A stretch of DNA of 64,000 bases, from the NCBI GenBank assembly GCA_012960105.1, contig DUBV01000056.1, positions 19,105 to 83,104 of the forward strand, written 5' to 3'. The stretch's first letter is position 1. Every line of letters starts with the position of its first letter. A program made the translations under genes and the position numbers. This document shows positions 53,363-62,888 of the stretch, piece by piece. A model generated the notes under the pieces. It had not been told where the DNA came from, did no database searches, and was given only the letters and a program-made list of their open reading frames with translations. The stretch comes from Thiotrichaceae bacterium. GTDB lineage: Bacteria > Pseudomonadota > Gammaproteobacteria > Eutrophobiales > Eutrophobiaceae.

Positions 53363-54472
53363 TTAACTAACGTACTCAACTACTTCTAAACCAAAACCCG
53401 ATAAAGCATGCATTCGTTTTGGTGCACTAAGCACGCGCATTTTTTTAACACCTAAATCAGAAAGTATTTGTGCGCCTAATCCTATGGTGCGTAGATCCTT
53501 ACTATTCTTATTATTCTTAATAGTTTCAGATTTATCTTTATTAGTTTTATATGATTCTATTTGATTGATTAACTCCATAGACTCAAATTGCTGACAGAGT
53601 ATCACCAATACACCTGATTCTTCTTCTGAAATACGTTTCAATATATCGTTTACCGGCCAACCACGATCTTTAGCAAGACTACCGGTTAAATCAGAAATGG
53701 GGTTTTCCAAATGCACTCGGACTAAAGTTGGAGTGTTCGGATCAAGCTTGCCTTTAACTAACGCCAAATGTAATTTCTTTTCCAACTTATCCTGATAAGC
53801 GTGTAGAACAAACTCACCATGTTCCGTTGGTAGTGTACATTCCGTCATATGTTCAACTGTTTTTTCATTTTCAATTCGATAACGAATCAAGTCTGCAATC
53901 GTACCTATTTTTAAATCATGTTCTTTGGCAAATTTTTCTAAGTCGGGACGTCTTGCCATTGAACCATCGTCATTCAATATTTCTACTATAACGGCAGATG
54001 CCTGCAAACCTGCAAGTCGAGCTAAATCACAACCTGCTTCCGTATGCCCTGCTCTCGATAAAACTCCACCAGGTTGTGCCATTAATGGAAAAACATGACC
54101 CGGTTGGACTAAGTCAGTCGGTTTCACACCGGGTGCTACCGCTTTCTGTATTGTTGTTGCACGATCAGCCGCAGATATTCCTGTGGTCACACCTTCGGCA
54201 GCTTCGATTGATACAGTAAAATTAGTCGAAAAATTAGAGTTTGACTGACTCGTCATTAGCGGCAAATTTAATTTACGACAATGCTCTCCTGTCAATGTAA
54301 GACAAATTAAGCCACGACCGAAACGTGCCATAAAATTAATATCTTCAGAACGCACATTTGTTGCGGCAATAATCAGGTCGCCTTCATTCTCACGATCTTC
54401 ATCATCCATCAGTATAACCATACGGCCATTACCGATATCTTCTATGAGTTCTGCTGCTGTATTTAATGACAT
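53363..54472 (-). CDS. ribB: DHBP synthase with degenerate GTP cyclohydrolase II-like domain (RibBA/RibBX)
   Basis: N-terminal DHBP synthase (about 1-205) makes 3,4-dihydroxy-2-butanone 4-phosphate: [17 protein letters not shown] and H-T-E-A-G-C-D are intact. The C-terminal half aligns with GTP cyclohydrolase II but its zinc cysteines are gone: the region reads [12 protein letters not shown] where enzymes have cysteines. This half is therefore probably not catalytic and a separate ribA is expected elsewhere. An Asn/Lys-rich insertion sits near 318-332. Confidence 0.93.
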   Translation of the reverse strand: MSLNTAAELIEDIGNGRMVILMDDEDRENEGDLIIAATNVRSEDINFMARFGRGLICLTLTGEHCRKLNLPLMTSQSNSNFSTNFTVSIEAAEGVTTGISAADRATTIQKAVAPGVKPTDLVQPGHVFPLMAQPGGVLSRAGHTEAGCDLARLAGLQASAVIVEILNDDGSMARRPDLEKFAKEHDLKIGTIADLIRYRIENEKTVEHMTECTLPTEHGEFVLHAYQDKLEKKLHLALVKGKLDPNTPTLVRVHLENPISDLTGSLAKDRGWPVNDILKRISEEESGVLVILCQQFESMELINQIESYKTNKDKSETIKNNKNSKDLRTIGLGAQILSDLGVKKMRVLSAPKRMHALSGFGLEVVEYVS

Positions 54473-54499
54473 AAACTTAAATTATTTATTGTTTATCTA

Positions 54500-55105
54500 T
54501 TATTGATTACTAATTAACTGATCAAGGTAGCGTGCTATCTGATCAACTTCTATATTAACTTTTGTGTCGATCTCGTATTCTGAAAAAATTGTTTCAAATA
54601 TAGTATGTGGGATGATATTAACATCAAATGTATTATTACCTTCATCCGACACTTTATCATTGACCGTCAAACTGACTCCATCAACTGAGATCGAACCTTT
54701 TTTTGAAATAAATTTACTTAATTCAACTGGAAACGCTATCGTATATTTAATCGAACGAGCTTCATCTACCTTGGCTACTACTTTTCCAACACCATCAATA
54801 TGTCCAGAAACCATATGCCCATTGATGCGATCAGATAACATCATCGCTTTTTCAAGGTTTATCCTGACACCTTTTTGTAAATTAGAAAATGTCGTCAAGC
54901 TTAATGTTTCTTTCGATAAATCTGCACTAAATGAATTTTCTTCCTTTTCAATAATTGACAAGCACACGCCGTTGACTGAAATACTATCACCAATAGCCAT
55001 ATCAGATAATTTCATTTGTCCGGTATTAAATACAAAGCGACTATCATCACCTTTTGACTCAATATCAGAAATACTACCTGTAGTTTGAATAATACCTGTA
55101 AACAT
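54500..55105 (-). CDS. ribE: Riboflavin synthase alpha subunit
   Basis: Dismutates two lumazines to riboflavin. 201 residues built of two lumazine-binding repeats: first M-F-T-G-I-I-Q-T-T-G with V-N-G-V-C-L-S; second V-S-G-H-I-D-G-V-G with V-D-G-V-S-L-T-V-N. Gaps of 24 bp to ribD and 27 bp to ribBA put it in the riboflavin operon. The symbol ribC is used in E. coli. Confidence 0.95.
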   Translation of the reverse strand: MFTGIIQTTGSISDIESKGDDSRFVFNTGQMKLSDMAIGDSISVNGVCLSIIEKEENSFSADLSKETLSLTTFSNLQKGVRINLEKAMMLSDRINGHMVSGHIDGVGKVVAKVDEARSIKYTIAFPVELSKFISKKGSISVDGVSLTVNDKVSDEGNNTFDVNIIPHTIFETIFSEYEIDTKVNIEVDQIARYLDQLISNQ

Positions 55106-55129
55106 ATTGTGTTATTTCTATTAAAACTA

Positions 55130-56230
55130 TTATGTAAATTTATAGGTTAATTTTAAATCTTTACCAACTCGTCTCATATCAGCCAATTCCATTTCTCTTG
55201 CATCATTAATTTTACTTAATAGATTCAATCTTATTAAAGGTTGTGCATTATCGCCAAACAGCTTGGAAGCCATATATATAACGAGTTCATCAACCAACCC
55301 CGCTTCTATTAACGCTCCTGAAAAAGTGGCGCCGGCTTCAACCATGACGTCATTTATCTCATATTCTTTTGCCATATGAGTAAAGACATTCTTTAACCAT
55401 AGTTCTGATTTAGCAACACTAACGACATCGGTATTACTATTTTTTAATTCATTAATTCGTTCATCATTTTCTTTTTCAGTATAGATAATAATTTTGCCCG
55501 AAACATCGACAGGAATACTAAATATATTTTCCTTACCTGATATTTTCAGTTGTCGGTCAAGAATGATACGTAGCGGTTGTTTAACATCAAAATCAAGACT
55601 TCTCGCATTTAATGAAGCATCATCATTTATAACCGTATCAACCGTAGTCACTATCGCACTACTTGCAGCTCGCAGTCGATGTACATCTAGTCTCGATTGT
55701 TCAGAACTTATCCATTGACTATCACCATTCTCTAATGCCGTACGTCCATCCAGACTCATTGCCATTTTGCAACAAACATAGGGTAATTCTGATTGCATAC
55801 GTTTAATAAAACCCGTATTGAGTTTAGCCGTTTCAGCTTCAAGCAAGCCCTGCCTCACTGATATACCTGAATCTTGTAATTGCTTAACTCCTGCTCCTGA
55901 AACTAGCGGGTTAGGATCAAGCATGGCAATGATAACTTCTTTAACCTTTGCTTTGATTAAAGTCTCAACACAGGGAGACGTACGACCATGATGAGAGCAA
56001 GGTTCAAGCGTTATATATACTGAAGAACCGGATGCATCATCACACTGATTTAGTGCGTTGATTTCGGCATGTTCTTCACCAGTAATTGCATGCCAACCTT
56101 CAGCTATAAGTTGGCCATTTTTACTTATTACACAACCAACTTGAGGATTTGGTTTACAAGTGTATCGTCCACGCTTTGCTAATTGTATGGCGCGGGACAT
56201 AAATTGATAATCTTGCACTGTCCACGTCAA
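55130..56230 (-). CDS. ribD: Bifunctional riboflavin deaminase/reductase RibD
   Basis: Deaminates and then reduces the pyrimidine intermediate of riboflavin synthesis. The deaminase zinc site is H-A-E-I-N-A plus [11 protein letters not shown]. The reductase domain starts near residue 148 with [11 protein letters not shown] and contains [10 protein letters not shown]. 366 residues. Its start overlaps nrdR by 4 bp. Confidence 0.96.
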   Translation of the reverse strand: MTWTVQDYQFMSRAIQLAKRGRYTCKPNPQVGCVISKNGQLIAEGWHAITGEEHAEINALNQCDDASGSSVYITLEPCSHHGRTSPCVETLIKAKVKEVIIAMLDPNPLVSGAGVKQLQDSGISVRQGLLEAETAKLNTGFIKRMQSELPYVCCKMAMSLDGRTALENGDSQWISSEQSRLDVHRLRAASSAIVTTVDTVINDDASLNARSLDFDVKQPLRIILDRQLKISGKENIFSIPVDVSGKIIIYTEKENDERINELKNSNTDVVSVAKSELWLKNVFTHMAKEYEINDVMVEAGATFSGALIEAGLVDELVIYMASKLFGDNAQPLIRLNLLSKINDAREMELADMRRVGKDLKLTYKFT

Positions 56231-56742
56231 CTATCATCACCATCATCAGATTGAAGTAGATCAAGCTGATCTTTCTTTAATTCAGGTGGCAATTCATTTT
56301 CCAGATTTTCTATTTCTTCAAGAAAAGCGCGTACATCTTCAAAACTTCGATAGACAGAAGCAAAACGTACATAAGCTACCTGATCAATGGTCCGTAGTTC
56401 TTCCATTACCCAGTCACCAATTTGCATAGATTTTACTTCTCGTTCTCCCGAAGCTCGTAATTTATGCAGGATATTTGCAACAGCAATTTCTACACGATCC
56501 ATTTCAACCGGTCGTTTTTCCAGTGCACGTAAAATACCGCCTCGAAGTTTTTCTTCTTTGAATGGCTCGCGTCGACCATCTGATTTGGTAATTCTAGGAA
56601 AATTGAGCTCGGCTGATTCGTAAGTTGTAAAACGTTCCTTACATTTTGTACATTCGCGACGACGTCTGATCTGGTCCCCTTCTCCTACAAGACGGGAATC
56701 AATCACTCGTGTATCTGGATCAATACAAAAAGGACATCGCAT
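56227..56742 (-). CDS. nrdR: Transcriptional repressor NrdR
   Basis: ATP/dATP-sensing repressor of ribonucleotide reductase genes. Zinc finger: C-P-F-C near the start and C-T-K-C at about 31-34, with R-R-R-R-E-C. An ATP-cone domain follows (about 49-139; V-I-K-like [11 protein letters not shown]). At 171 residues it has an acidic C-terminal extension of about 20 residues compared with E. coli NrdR (149). It is first in the rib operon. No NrdR boxes were found in this window. Confidence 0.96.
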   Translation of the reverse strand: MRCPFCIDPDTRVIDSRLVGEGDQIRRRRECTKCKERFTTYESAELNFPRITKSDGRREPFKEEKLRGGILRALEKRPVEMDRVEIAVANILHKLRASGEREVKSMQIGDWVMEELRTIDQVAYVRFASVYRSFEDVRAFLEEIENLENELPPELKKDQLDLLQSDDGDDS

Positions 56743-56776
56743 TTTTATTTATTCACTTTTATAAATTTAAAATGAA

Positions 56777-56816
56777 TGAGGGATTACCAGTGCTTATACA
56801 CAATAGCAATCCCTCA
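56777..56816. other. Inverted repeat between glyA and nrdR
   Basis: TGAGGGATT and AATCCCTCA form a perfect 9-bp stem around a 22-nt loop in the 98-bp gap. On the minus strand it follows the glyA stop. There is no immediate T-run, so it may be an attenuator, an operator or a processing hairpin rather than a plain terminator. Confidence 0.45.
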
Positions 56817-56840
56817 GACGGTAACACTGAACAGTAACTC

Positions 56841-58112
56841 TTACTTAACTATATCTTCATTCGACTCATACAATGGTCGTTGCTTACATAGTGCAAGTAC
56901 CTCACCTTTAACGCGCTCAATAACAGACTCATCGTTAACGTTGTCCATGACATCACAACACCAGTTAGCAACTTGTATGCAATCTTCTTCATTAAAACCA
57001 CGCGTGGTAATTGAAGGAGATCCAATACGAATACCACTGGTGACAAATGGTGATTGTGGATCGTTAGGAACGGCATTTTTATTAACGGTAATGTTGGCAC
57101 GACCCAAAGCCGCATCAACTTCTTTACCGGTTAAACCTTTTTCAACCATATCAACAAGGAACAAATGATTGTCGGTACCACCAGAAACAATCTTTAAACC
57201 ACGTTTAATAAAGGTCTCCGCCATTGCGCTAGCATTGACTTTAACTTGTTTAATATAGTCTTTAAATTCAGGTTCCAAACACTCTTTGAATGCAACGGCT
57301 TTCGCAGCAATCGTATGCATATGTGGGCCACCTTGATATGCAGGAAAGACCATGAAGTTAATTTTCTTTTGGATATCTTCATTGGCTTTACCCATAATAA
57401 TTCCCGAACGTGGACCACGTAAGGTTTTATGGGTCGTTGATGTTGTTATATCCGCAATCTGTACTGGGCTTGGATATTCACCTGTTGCAACCAAACCGGC
57501 AACGTGAGCAATATCCGCAACCATGACCGCGCCAACTTTATCAGCGATGTCACGAAAACGTTGCCAATCAACAATACGTGAATAAGCAGAAAAACCTGTC
57601 ATGATTAATTTTGGTTTATGTTCCAAAGCCATTTCTTCAGCTTGGTCATAATCAATATAACCATTTTCATCCAAGCCGTATTGAACTGCATCATAAACAC
57701 GACCCGATACATTGACGCTAGCACCATGAGTTAAATGACCACCATGTGCCAGACTCATGCCCATGATCTTGTCGCCGGGATTAAGTAGTGCTAGATAAAC
57801 AGCACCATTCGCTTGCGAACCTGAATGCGTTTGTACGTTAGCCCAATCTGCACCAAACAATTCACAACATCGATCGATTGCTAATTGTTCTGCAACATCA
57901 ACATACTCACAACCACCGTAGTAGCGTTTGCCCGGATAACCTTCAGCATATTTATTGGTTAATACCGAACCTTGGCATTCCAATACACGTGGACTGGTCA
58001 TATTTTCGGAAGCGATTAATTCAATGTGTTCTTCTTGACGGAGTCGCTCCCCTTCCATTGCTGCAAAAAGTTCAGGATCATATCCTTCTACTTTTGTATC
58101 TTTTGTAAACAT
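56841..58112 (-). CDS. glyA: Serine hydroxymethyltransferase
   Basis: PLP enzyme interconverting serine and glycine with THF, the main source of one-carbon units. The PLP lysine is K229 in [13 protein letters not shown]. Other blocks are [18 protein letters not shown] and [10 protein letters not shown]. 423 residues. A GAGGA Shine-Dalgarno precedes the ATG. glyA followed by nrdR and rib genes is a common gammaproteobacterial order. Confidence 0.98.
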   Translation of the reverse strand: MFTKDTKVEGYDPELFAAMEGERLRQEEHIELIASENMTSPRVLECQGSVLTNKYAEGYPGKRYYGGCEYVDVAEQLAIDRCCELFGADWANVQTHSGSQANGAVYLALLNPGDKIMGMSLAHGGHLTHGASVNVSGRVYDAVQYGLDENGYIDYDQAEEMALEHKPKLIMTGFSAYSRIVDWQRFRDIADKVGAVMVADIAHVAGLVATGEYPSPVQIADITTSTTHKTLRGPRSGIIMGKANEDIQKKINFMVFPAYQGGPHMHTIAAKAVAFKECLEPEFKDYIKQVKVNASAMAETFIKRGLKIVSGGTDNHLFLVDMVEKGLTGKEVDAALGRANITVNKNAVPNDPQSPFVTSGIRIGSPSITTRGFNEEDCIQVANWCCDVMDNVNDESVIERVKGEVLALCKQRPLYESNEDIVK

Positions 58113-58473
58113 ACGTATTCCTCAATTGCTATTTAATATTTTCAGATGAAATCGTTATCCCATATTAATGAGAAAAATTCTTTTAGTGCTGCGAAAAAGC
58201 TAAATCCCCATTTTCCGCAATATCTGGTTTCAAGCTCAAAAAACAGGCACGAATACTACCAAAACGCGCCCATTATTGCATTGATGTAAGCCGCTAAAAT
58301 TTCAGTTCTTTTAATCCAGGTAATTTTGATTAAATATTTTTGCATAAAACTTACTAAGTATTTGATAATTATAGCTATTTATTCCTTTTATTCTAGCTAA
58401 ATCATACTTTTTATATGAAGATATTTCTGCTTCTGCCGATATAGTTTTAGGCCAGCTTAAACAATGAGAGTTA
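58113..58473. other. Non-coding AT-rich region between divergent glyA and cyclase gene
   Basis: I see no gene, tRNA, riboswitch or PurR-like palindrome in this stretch. It must carry the glyA promoter (minus). It is strongly AT-rich between about 58320 and 58440. Confidence 0.5.
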
Positions 58474-58503
58474 TTGATATAAACACTATATTTTGTCTAT
58501 AAC
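58474..58503 (+). promoter_or_regulatory. Candidate promoter of the class I adenylate cyclase gene
   Basis: TTGATA at 58474-58479 and TATAAC at 58498-58503 with 18-bp spacing. A start near 58510 would give a leader of about 30 nt to the ATG at 58540, which is the start of the severed N-terminal piece of the cyclase. No CRP-site palindrome was noticed nearby. Confidence 0.45.
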
Positions 58504-58539
58504 TTCCTAATAATACTTTATAAAACAAATAGATAGCGA

Positions 58540-58662
58540 ATGACTAATAGTCTAAAAAAAACAGCAAAATCCGAACGAAATAGCGTAGAAACGCATTTCC
58601 TCAAGATTAATCAGCAAAGAATCGAGCTAACTAGAGAAGGATTGAGCGACCGACAATCCTAA
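58540..58662 (+). pseudogene. Severed N-terminus of class I adenylate cyclase
   Basis: ATG at 58540 opens a 40-codon frame (M-T-N-S-L-K-K-T...) ending at TAA 58660-58662. It is in the same frame as the large cyclase frame that starts at TTG 58672. The stretch K-I-N-Q-Q-R-I-E-L-T-R, S-D-R-Q-S, then after the stop F-I-D-L-L-P-L-L-F-H, reads like the continuous N-terminus of the family. The TAA therefore replaces a sense codon (CAA, GAA or AAA are one change away). Confidence 0.75.
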
Positions 58663-58671
58663 TTTATTGAT

Positions 58672-61218
58672 TTGCTACCCCTGCTTTTTCATGAAAATAA
58701 CCCTACTCTACCCGGTTACATTAATAACGATGTTCCGGCCGGGATTTACGAATATGCACCAGAACAATCAACCATAAAAATTGCCAAACGATTTTTTAAA
58801 ACCTACAAAACAAGCCGTCGTGCTCGCCGGGTTATGGATATCAATGGCATGTATTTTATGGGCAGTAGTGGCTCCATAGCCTATAACAGAAAGAGTGATT
58901 TCAACGTCTGGTTATTACATTCAACATCATTAGATGCGAATGCAATTGATCTTATTCAGCAAAAAGCCCATGCCATAGAACAGTGGTCTGAAGAAACTCT
59001 TTTTCTTGAAGTCCACTTTTTTGTTTTCTCTGCGGAAGGATTTAAAGAAGGTAAAAAACAAGATCTTTCCTCGGAAAGCAGTGGTTCAGCACAACATTAT
59101 CTTTTGCTCGATGAGTTCTATCGTTCGAGTTTACTAATTGCCGGAAAAATCCCTACCTGGTGGCTAGTTCCACCAGAAAATGAAAAAAACTACGATGGAT
59201 ATATAAAAGAAAAAAAAATAAATCCATCAGACAGTATAGACTTCGGATCTATTGCAAACGTACCCGCATCAGAATTTTTTGGTGCCGCTGTATGGCAACT
59301 CTACAAAAGTATTCACTCGCCTTATAAATCATTAATGAAGCTTCTACTTATGGAAGTGTATGCAAGCGAATATCCCTCAATCTCATTATTAAGCATGATG
59401 TTTAAAGAATCCGTCTATAAGGGCATCGAGTCCATAAATGATCTCGACCCTTACCTGATGATGTACAAGAAAGTTGAAGAATACTTAATGACTCGAAATC
59501 AAAAAGAACGCCTTGAGTTATTTCGCCAATGTTTTTACATGAAAATAAATGAACCACTGAGTCATGAAATAAAGAAAAAAACCTGGCGCAGAGAATTATT
59601 CAAACAAGTTGTACTGGACTGGGGTTGGACTAGCTCTCAGTTTATCCTCATGGATACACAAAAAGACTGGAAAATAGAAATGATTACCCAGCAGCGAAAT
59701 AAGCTAATGAATGCTTTAACAGAAAGCTATCGATTTCTCTCAACTTTTGCCCGACAAAACACCGAAGTATCTCGAGTAAGTCAAACAGAGTTAAACGTTC
59801 TGGGTCGTAAACTTTATGCCGCGTTTGAACGTAAAACAGGAAAGATAGATATCTTTAATCATAGTAACGAAACCGGAACAAATTATTCAAAAATTACTAT
59901 TTATAAAAAGAAAAACCCATCGGGAAAAGACAGTTGGCAATTTTATCAAGGCTTCATTAATTCTCATGCACTCAGTGAATATAAACCCGTTAAGCGAACA
60001 CTTAGTATTATTGAATTAATCGCATGGGCTTATTTTAATAAAATTATCGATTCACGCTCCGCTATCTCATTAAATAGTAACGATGACTTAACGGTAAAAG
60101 AACTTAGGCAACTACTCATTTCCTTTGAAGATCAATTTCCTGGCGGACAATTAATCGAAGCAAATTTCAATGATCTAAATCAGACTGTGCGAATACAACA
60201 TGCCAATCTTTATGTAAATGTAGGCCATGTCCCGCAAATAAATTATAGAGATAACATCAATCACGTTTCTAGCGACAGAGACAATGTACTGAGCTATGGT
60301 GGTCAACATAGTAATCTTATGTATAGTTTTGACTTATTAATATGTACTACCTGGGAGGAACTACTCACATTCCGGTTTGATGGTCCAGATGCATTTACAC
60401 AATGTATTTGTGAGTATTTACATTGGGCGCCAGTAGTTGAAGATTCTGAACCCCCAAAGCTAAACACATTTTGTTTTTCGTCCAGTTATGGGTCCGCTAT
60501 TGCCAAACGTGTAGAGGAAGTCACTCAAGATATAATTAAAGCATTTTATGGTACACAAACAAATAAAAATACACGCTATTTGATTGAGGTAGAAGACTGC
60601 TATTACGTACTATTTAATGAAGATAGTCATATACGAAATAAATATATCGGATCAAGCGCACATTTATTACGCAGCCTGAGTAAACCTAATAGTCAATTCA
60701 GCCCAGTACTGTTTGAACGCAGAACACACGGCGACAAACTCATACAACAAATTTTTGAATATAATAAAGCAGACACCATTCAATTATTTTATTCAACCGA
60801 TAATAATATGGCTGATATTTACATCATAGATGAAAATTCATCTTTGTTTTTTCAGACCATTCCATTCCATGATAGCAAGGCATTAATTAATCATTTTAGC
60901 CTGTTCTTTGAAGCAACCATTAATCGTCGTACATTTTTAATGCTGGATATTCAAACAAATATTGAAAACATGGAGATTGAATTCTTTCAAATAAACTACG
61001 ACAAAATGAAAAAGACTCTGATAAATAAAGTTATCACTGAAACGGAAGAAAGCAATCTTGATTTTTTTAACATACAGGTCATTGGTAGTCCCGATGATGA
61101 ATATAATTCATTAAGTATATTCTGCGGGGATATAGAATTTTCATATATTGAACATGCTAATGAATTATTCAATGTTGTTGCACAATACGTTATTGAACAA
61201 CGTGCAAGTGGTCAATAA
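58672..61218 (+). CDS. cyaA: Class I adenylate cyclase, main body (interrupted gene, altered catalytic site)
   Basis: 848 codons homologous to CyaA, which makes cAMP from ATP. Clear family stretches are H-E-N-N-P-T-L-P-G-Y, Y-F-M-G-S-S-G-S-I, H-Y-L-L-L-D-E-F-Y-R-S, E-F-F-G-A-A-V-W-Q-L-Y-K-S-I-H-S-P-Y-K and R-K-L-Y-A-A-F-E. In the nucleotidyltransferase metal motif the family has S-D-x-D-x-W; here it is S-D-F-N-V-W, with Asn (AAC, 58903-58905) for the second Asp. The frame is bounded by in-frame TAA codons at 58660 and 61216, beyond each of which family-like sequence continues. The TTG start has no Shine-Dalgarno and may be only a reinitiation site. Activity is doubtful. Confidence 0.85.
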   Translation: MLPLLFHENNPTLPGYINNDVPAGIYEYAPEQSTIKIAKRFFKTYKTSRRARRVMDINGMYFMGSSGSIAYNRKSDFNVWLLHSTSLDANAIDLIQQKAHAIEQWSEETLFLEVHFFVFSAEGFKEGKKQDLSSESSGSAQHYLLLDEFYRSSLLIAGKIPTWWLVPPENEKNYDGYIKEKKINPSDSIDFGSIANVPASEFFGAAVWQLYKSIHSPYKSLMKLLLMEVYASEYPSISLLSMMFKESVYKGIESINDLDPYLMMYKKVEEYLMTRNQKERLELFRQCFYMKINEPLSHEIKKKTWRRELFKQVVLDWGWTSSQFILMDTQKDWKIEMITQQRNKLMNALTESYRFLSTFARQNTEVSRVSQTELNVLGRKLYAAFERKTGKIDIFNHSNETGTNYSKITIYKKKNPSGKDSWQFYQGFINSHALSEYKPVKRTLSIIELIAWAYFNKIIDSRSAISLNSNDDLTVKELRQLLISFEDQFPGGQLIEANFNDLNQTVRIQHANLYVNVGHVPQINYRDNINHVSSDRDNVLSYGGQHSNLMYSFDLLICTTWEELLTFRFDGPDAFTQCICEYLHWAPVVEDSEPPKLNTFCFSSSYGSAIAKRVEEVTQDIIKAFYGTQTNKNTRYLIEVEDCYYVLFNEDSHIRNKYIGSSAHLLRSLSKPNSQFSPVLFERRTHGDKLIQQIFEYNKADTIQLFYSTDNNMADIYIIDENSSLFFQTIPFHDSKALINHFSLFFEATINRRTFLMLDIQTNIENMEIEFFQINYDKMKKTLINKVITETEESNLDFFNIQVIGSPDDEYNSLSIFCGDIEFSYIEHANELFNVVAQYVIEQRASGQ

Positions 61219-61359
61219 TATCCTATCTATATTACAGATATTGATATATCGAGAGGACTCATGGGGCAGATTGAATCCGATAAATTACAAACCATTCACT
61301 ATCTAAATTATAAAAAACGAATCGAGGATAAGCTGAACCAAGCTATCGCTACCCGCTAG
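61219..61359 (+). pseudogene. Severed C-terminus of class I adenylate cyclase
   Basis: Directly after the TAA at 61216-61218 the same frame stays open for 46 codons: Y-P-I-Y-I-T-D-I-D-I-S-R, then L-Q-T-I-H-Y-L-N-Y-K-K-R-I-E-D-K-L-N-Q-A-I, ending TAG. This resembles the C-terminal tail of the longer class I cyclases (recalled, not searched). With both stops read through, the protein would be about 939 residues, the usual length of that longer type. An ATG at 61261 with GAGAGG before it could start a 32-residue peptide, the main alternative. Confidence 0.7.
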
Positions 61360-61441
61360 TCTCTTTCAATAGGAGATTAACTAATCAGACTAACGTATAA
61401 TCTGGCAATCTATCATTACCCATATAATTCGCTAGAAACTC

Positions 61442-62317
61442 GTGTCAGATACAGAAAAACTTTTAATACGGCTAGGTGCTCTACTCGACAAAGTAGAACC
61501 TTTCATACCCTCATTACCCGACGCTACTACTGATTTCACGGGTGGTGCATATCACTGGAAATCTTTTAGTCATAATGGTTATTTTCAAAAAATTGAACGT
61601 CCGGTAAATTATCAACTATCAGATCTACAGTGCATAGAGCACCAGAAAGATCTTATCGATAGAAATACGCGACAATTTATGGCAAACCTGCCTGCTAACA
61701 ATGTATTACTTTGGGGCCCAAAGGGAACAGGAAAATCTTCTTTAATCAAAGCGCTATTGAGCGAGTATCAAGAACAAGGATTAAATCTCATTGAAGTCGA
61801 GCGAGAAGATCTAAGCGACCTAAGAATGATCATCGAACAATTGAGTAATAAACAAGGTCACTTTATTCTTTACTGTGACGATCTCTCCTTTGAAGGCGAA
61901 GATTCCAGTTACAAAGCACTAAAAGTTGTACTCGATGGTTCTCTAAGCAATACCTCGGAAAATGTTCTGATTTACGCGACATCCAATCGTCGACATTTAT
62001 TACCGGAATACATGAGTGATAATGTTGCCAGTAACAATATAAATAACGACTTACATTTGAATGAATCGATAGAAGAAAAAATATCACTCTCCGAACGTTT
62101 TGGTCTTTGGCTTTCGTTTCATCCTTTTAATCAGGATCAATATTTAGAGATCGTCGATTATTGGTTAAAGAAATTGGGTAATAATATAGATGTCGATGAA
62201 ACTATTAAAAAAGCATCTCTAAAATGGGCACTAGAACGCGGTTCACGTAGCGGTCGTTCTGCCTGGCAGTTTGCTAAGGACTGGACTGGACAACAAGGGC
62301 TAATAAAGAATGACTGA
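61442..62317 (+). CDS. DUF815-family AAA+ ATPase
   Basis: 291 residues with Walker A G-P-K-G-T-G-K-S-S (92-100), Walker B-like F-I-L-Y-C-D-D-L-S-F and sensor-type A-T-S-N-R-R-H-L-L-P-E-Y-M. These, with the preceding W-G-P, are the marks of DUF815 (YcgS/COG2607) ATPases, whose cellular role is not defined. Start is GTG. A TATAAT at 61396-61401 may be its -10. It overlaps the phosphoribosyltransferase by 8 bp, so co-expression is likely. Confidence 0.9.
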   Translation: MSDTEKLLIRLGALLDKVEPFIPSLPDATTDFTGGAYHWKSFSHNGYFQKIERPVNYQLSDLQCIEHQKDLIDRNTRQFMANLPANNVLLWGPKGTGKSSLIKALLSEYQEQGLNLIEVEREDLSDLRMIIEQLSNKQGHFILYCDDLSFEGEDSSYKALKVVLDGSLSNTSENVLIYATSNRRHLLPEYMSDNVASNNINNDLHLNESIEEKISLSERFGLWLSFHPFNQDQYLEIVDYWLKKLGNNIDVDETIKKASLKWALERGSRSGRSAWQFAKDWTGQQGLIKND

Positions 62318-62870
62318 ACAACAAAACCTATTAGAAGAGAGTCAGCTTGCATTGGAAAATGCAGATTTATTACATGGTGCTGATGCAGTAGAACGCGCAA
62401 TTACAGAAATGAGCGCAGCTATTACTAATGAGTTAGAACATAGTAATCCATTAATACTACCCATCATGATTGGTGGTTTAGTTTTAGCCGGTCGTTTACT
62501 TCCACAATTAAACTTTCCACTACAAATAGATTATATCCATGCCACACGTTACCGAGGTGAAACCAGCGGCAGCGAATTAAACTGGTTAAAAAAACCTGAG
62601 AAATCATTAAAAGATAAAACCATATTATTAGTTGACGATATTCTTGATGAAGGTATTACCCTTGCTGCAATAATCGAATACTGTCACGAATCAGGAGCAG
62701 AAAAAGTACTGACGGCTGTTCTTGTAGAAAAGATTATCGAAAAAGACAAACCGATAAAAAATGCAGATTTCACTGGATTAACTGTACCGAATAGATATGT
62801 CTTTGGCTATGGAATGGATTACCATGAATATCATAGAAACTCTGCTGGTATCTATGCCCTGAAAGAATAG
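62310..62870 (+). CDS. Hypoxanthine-guanine phosphoribosyltransferase
   Basis: 186 residues with the PRPP-binding motif I-L-L-V-D-D-I-L-D-E-G-I-T-L (about 105-118), preceded by Y-I-H-A-T-R-Y-R-G-E-T. This matches the Hpt-like type that pairs with methylthioinosine phosphorylase: hypoxanthine released there can be converted to IMP here. It overlaps the DUF815 gene by 8 bp and is 18 bp before mtiP. Confidence 0.92.
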   Translation: MTEQQNLLEESQLALENADLLHGADAVERAITEMSAAITNELEHSNPLILPIMIGGLVLAGRLLPQLNFPLQIDYIHATRYRGETSGSELNWLKKPEKSLKDKTILLVDDILDEGITLAAIIEYCHESGAEKVLTAVLVEKIIEKDKPIKNADFTGLTVPNRYVFGYGMDYHEYHRNSAGIYALKE

Positions 62871-62888
62871 AAGATAGAAAATAAACAC

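Noticed and set aside
54564..55088. Plus-strand open frame of 174 codons opposite riboflavin synthase
   Set aside because: Antisense to a certain gene and low in protein-like features.
55106..56840. FMN riboswitch upstream of riboflavin genes
   Set aside because: No RFN-type conserved blocks were seen in the gaps before ribD, ribE, ribBA or nrdR.
58113..58473. Glycine riboswitch or PurR operator upstream of glyA
   Set aside because: Neither the paired aptamer blocks nor an ACGCAAACGTTTGCGT-like palindrome is present.
58660..61218. Reassignment of TAA as a sense codon in this organism
   Set aside because: TAA ends many intact genes here at family-consistent positions, so TAA is a normal stop.
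61261..61359. Independent 32-residue small gene with its own Shine-Dalgarno
   Set aside because: It is in frame with, and reads as, the C-terminal tail of the cyclase; kept only as an alternative.
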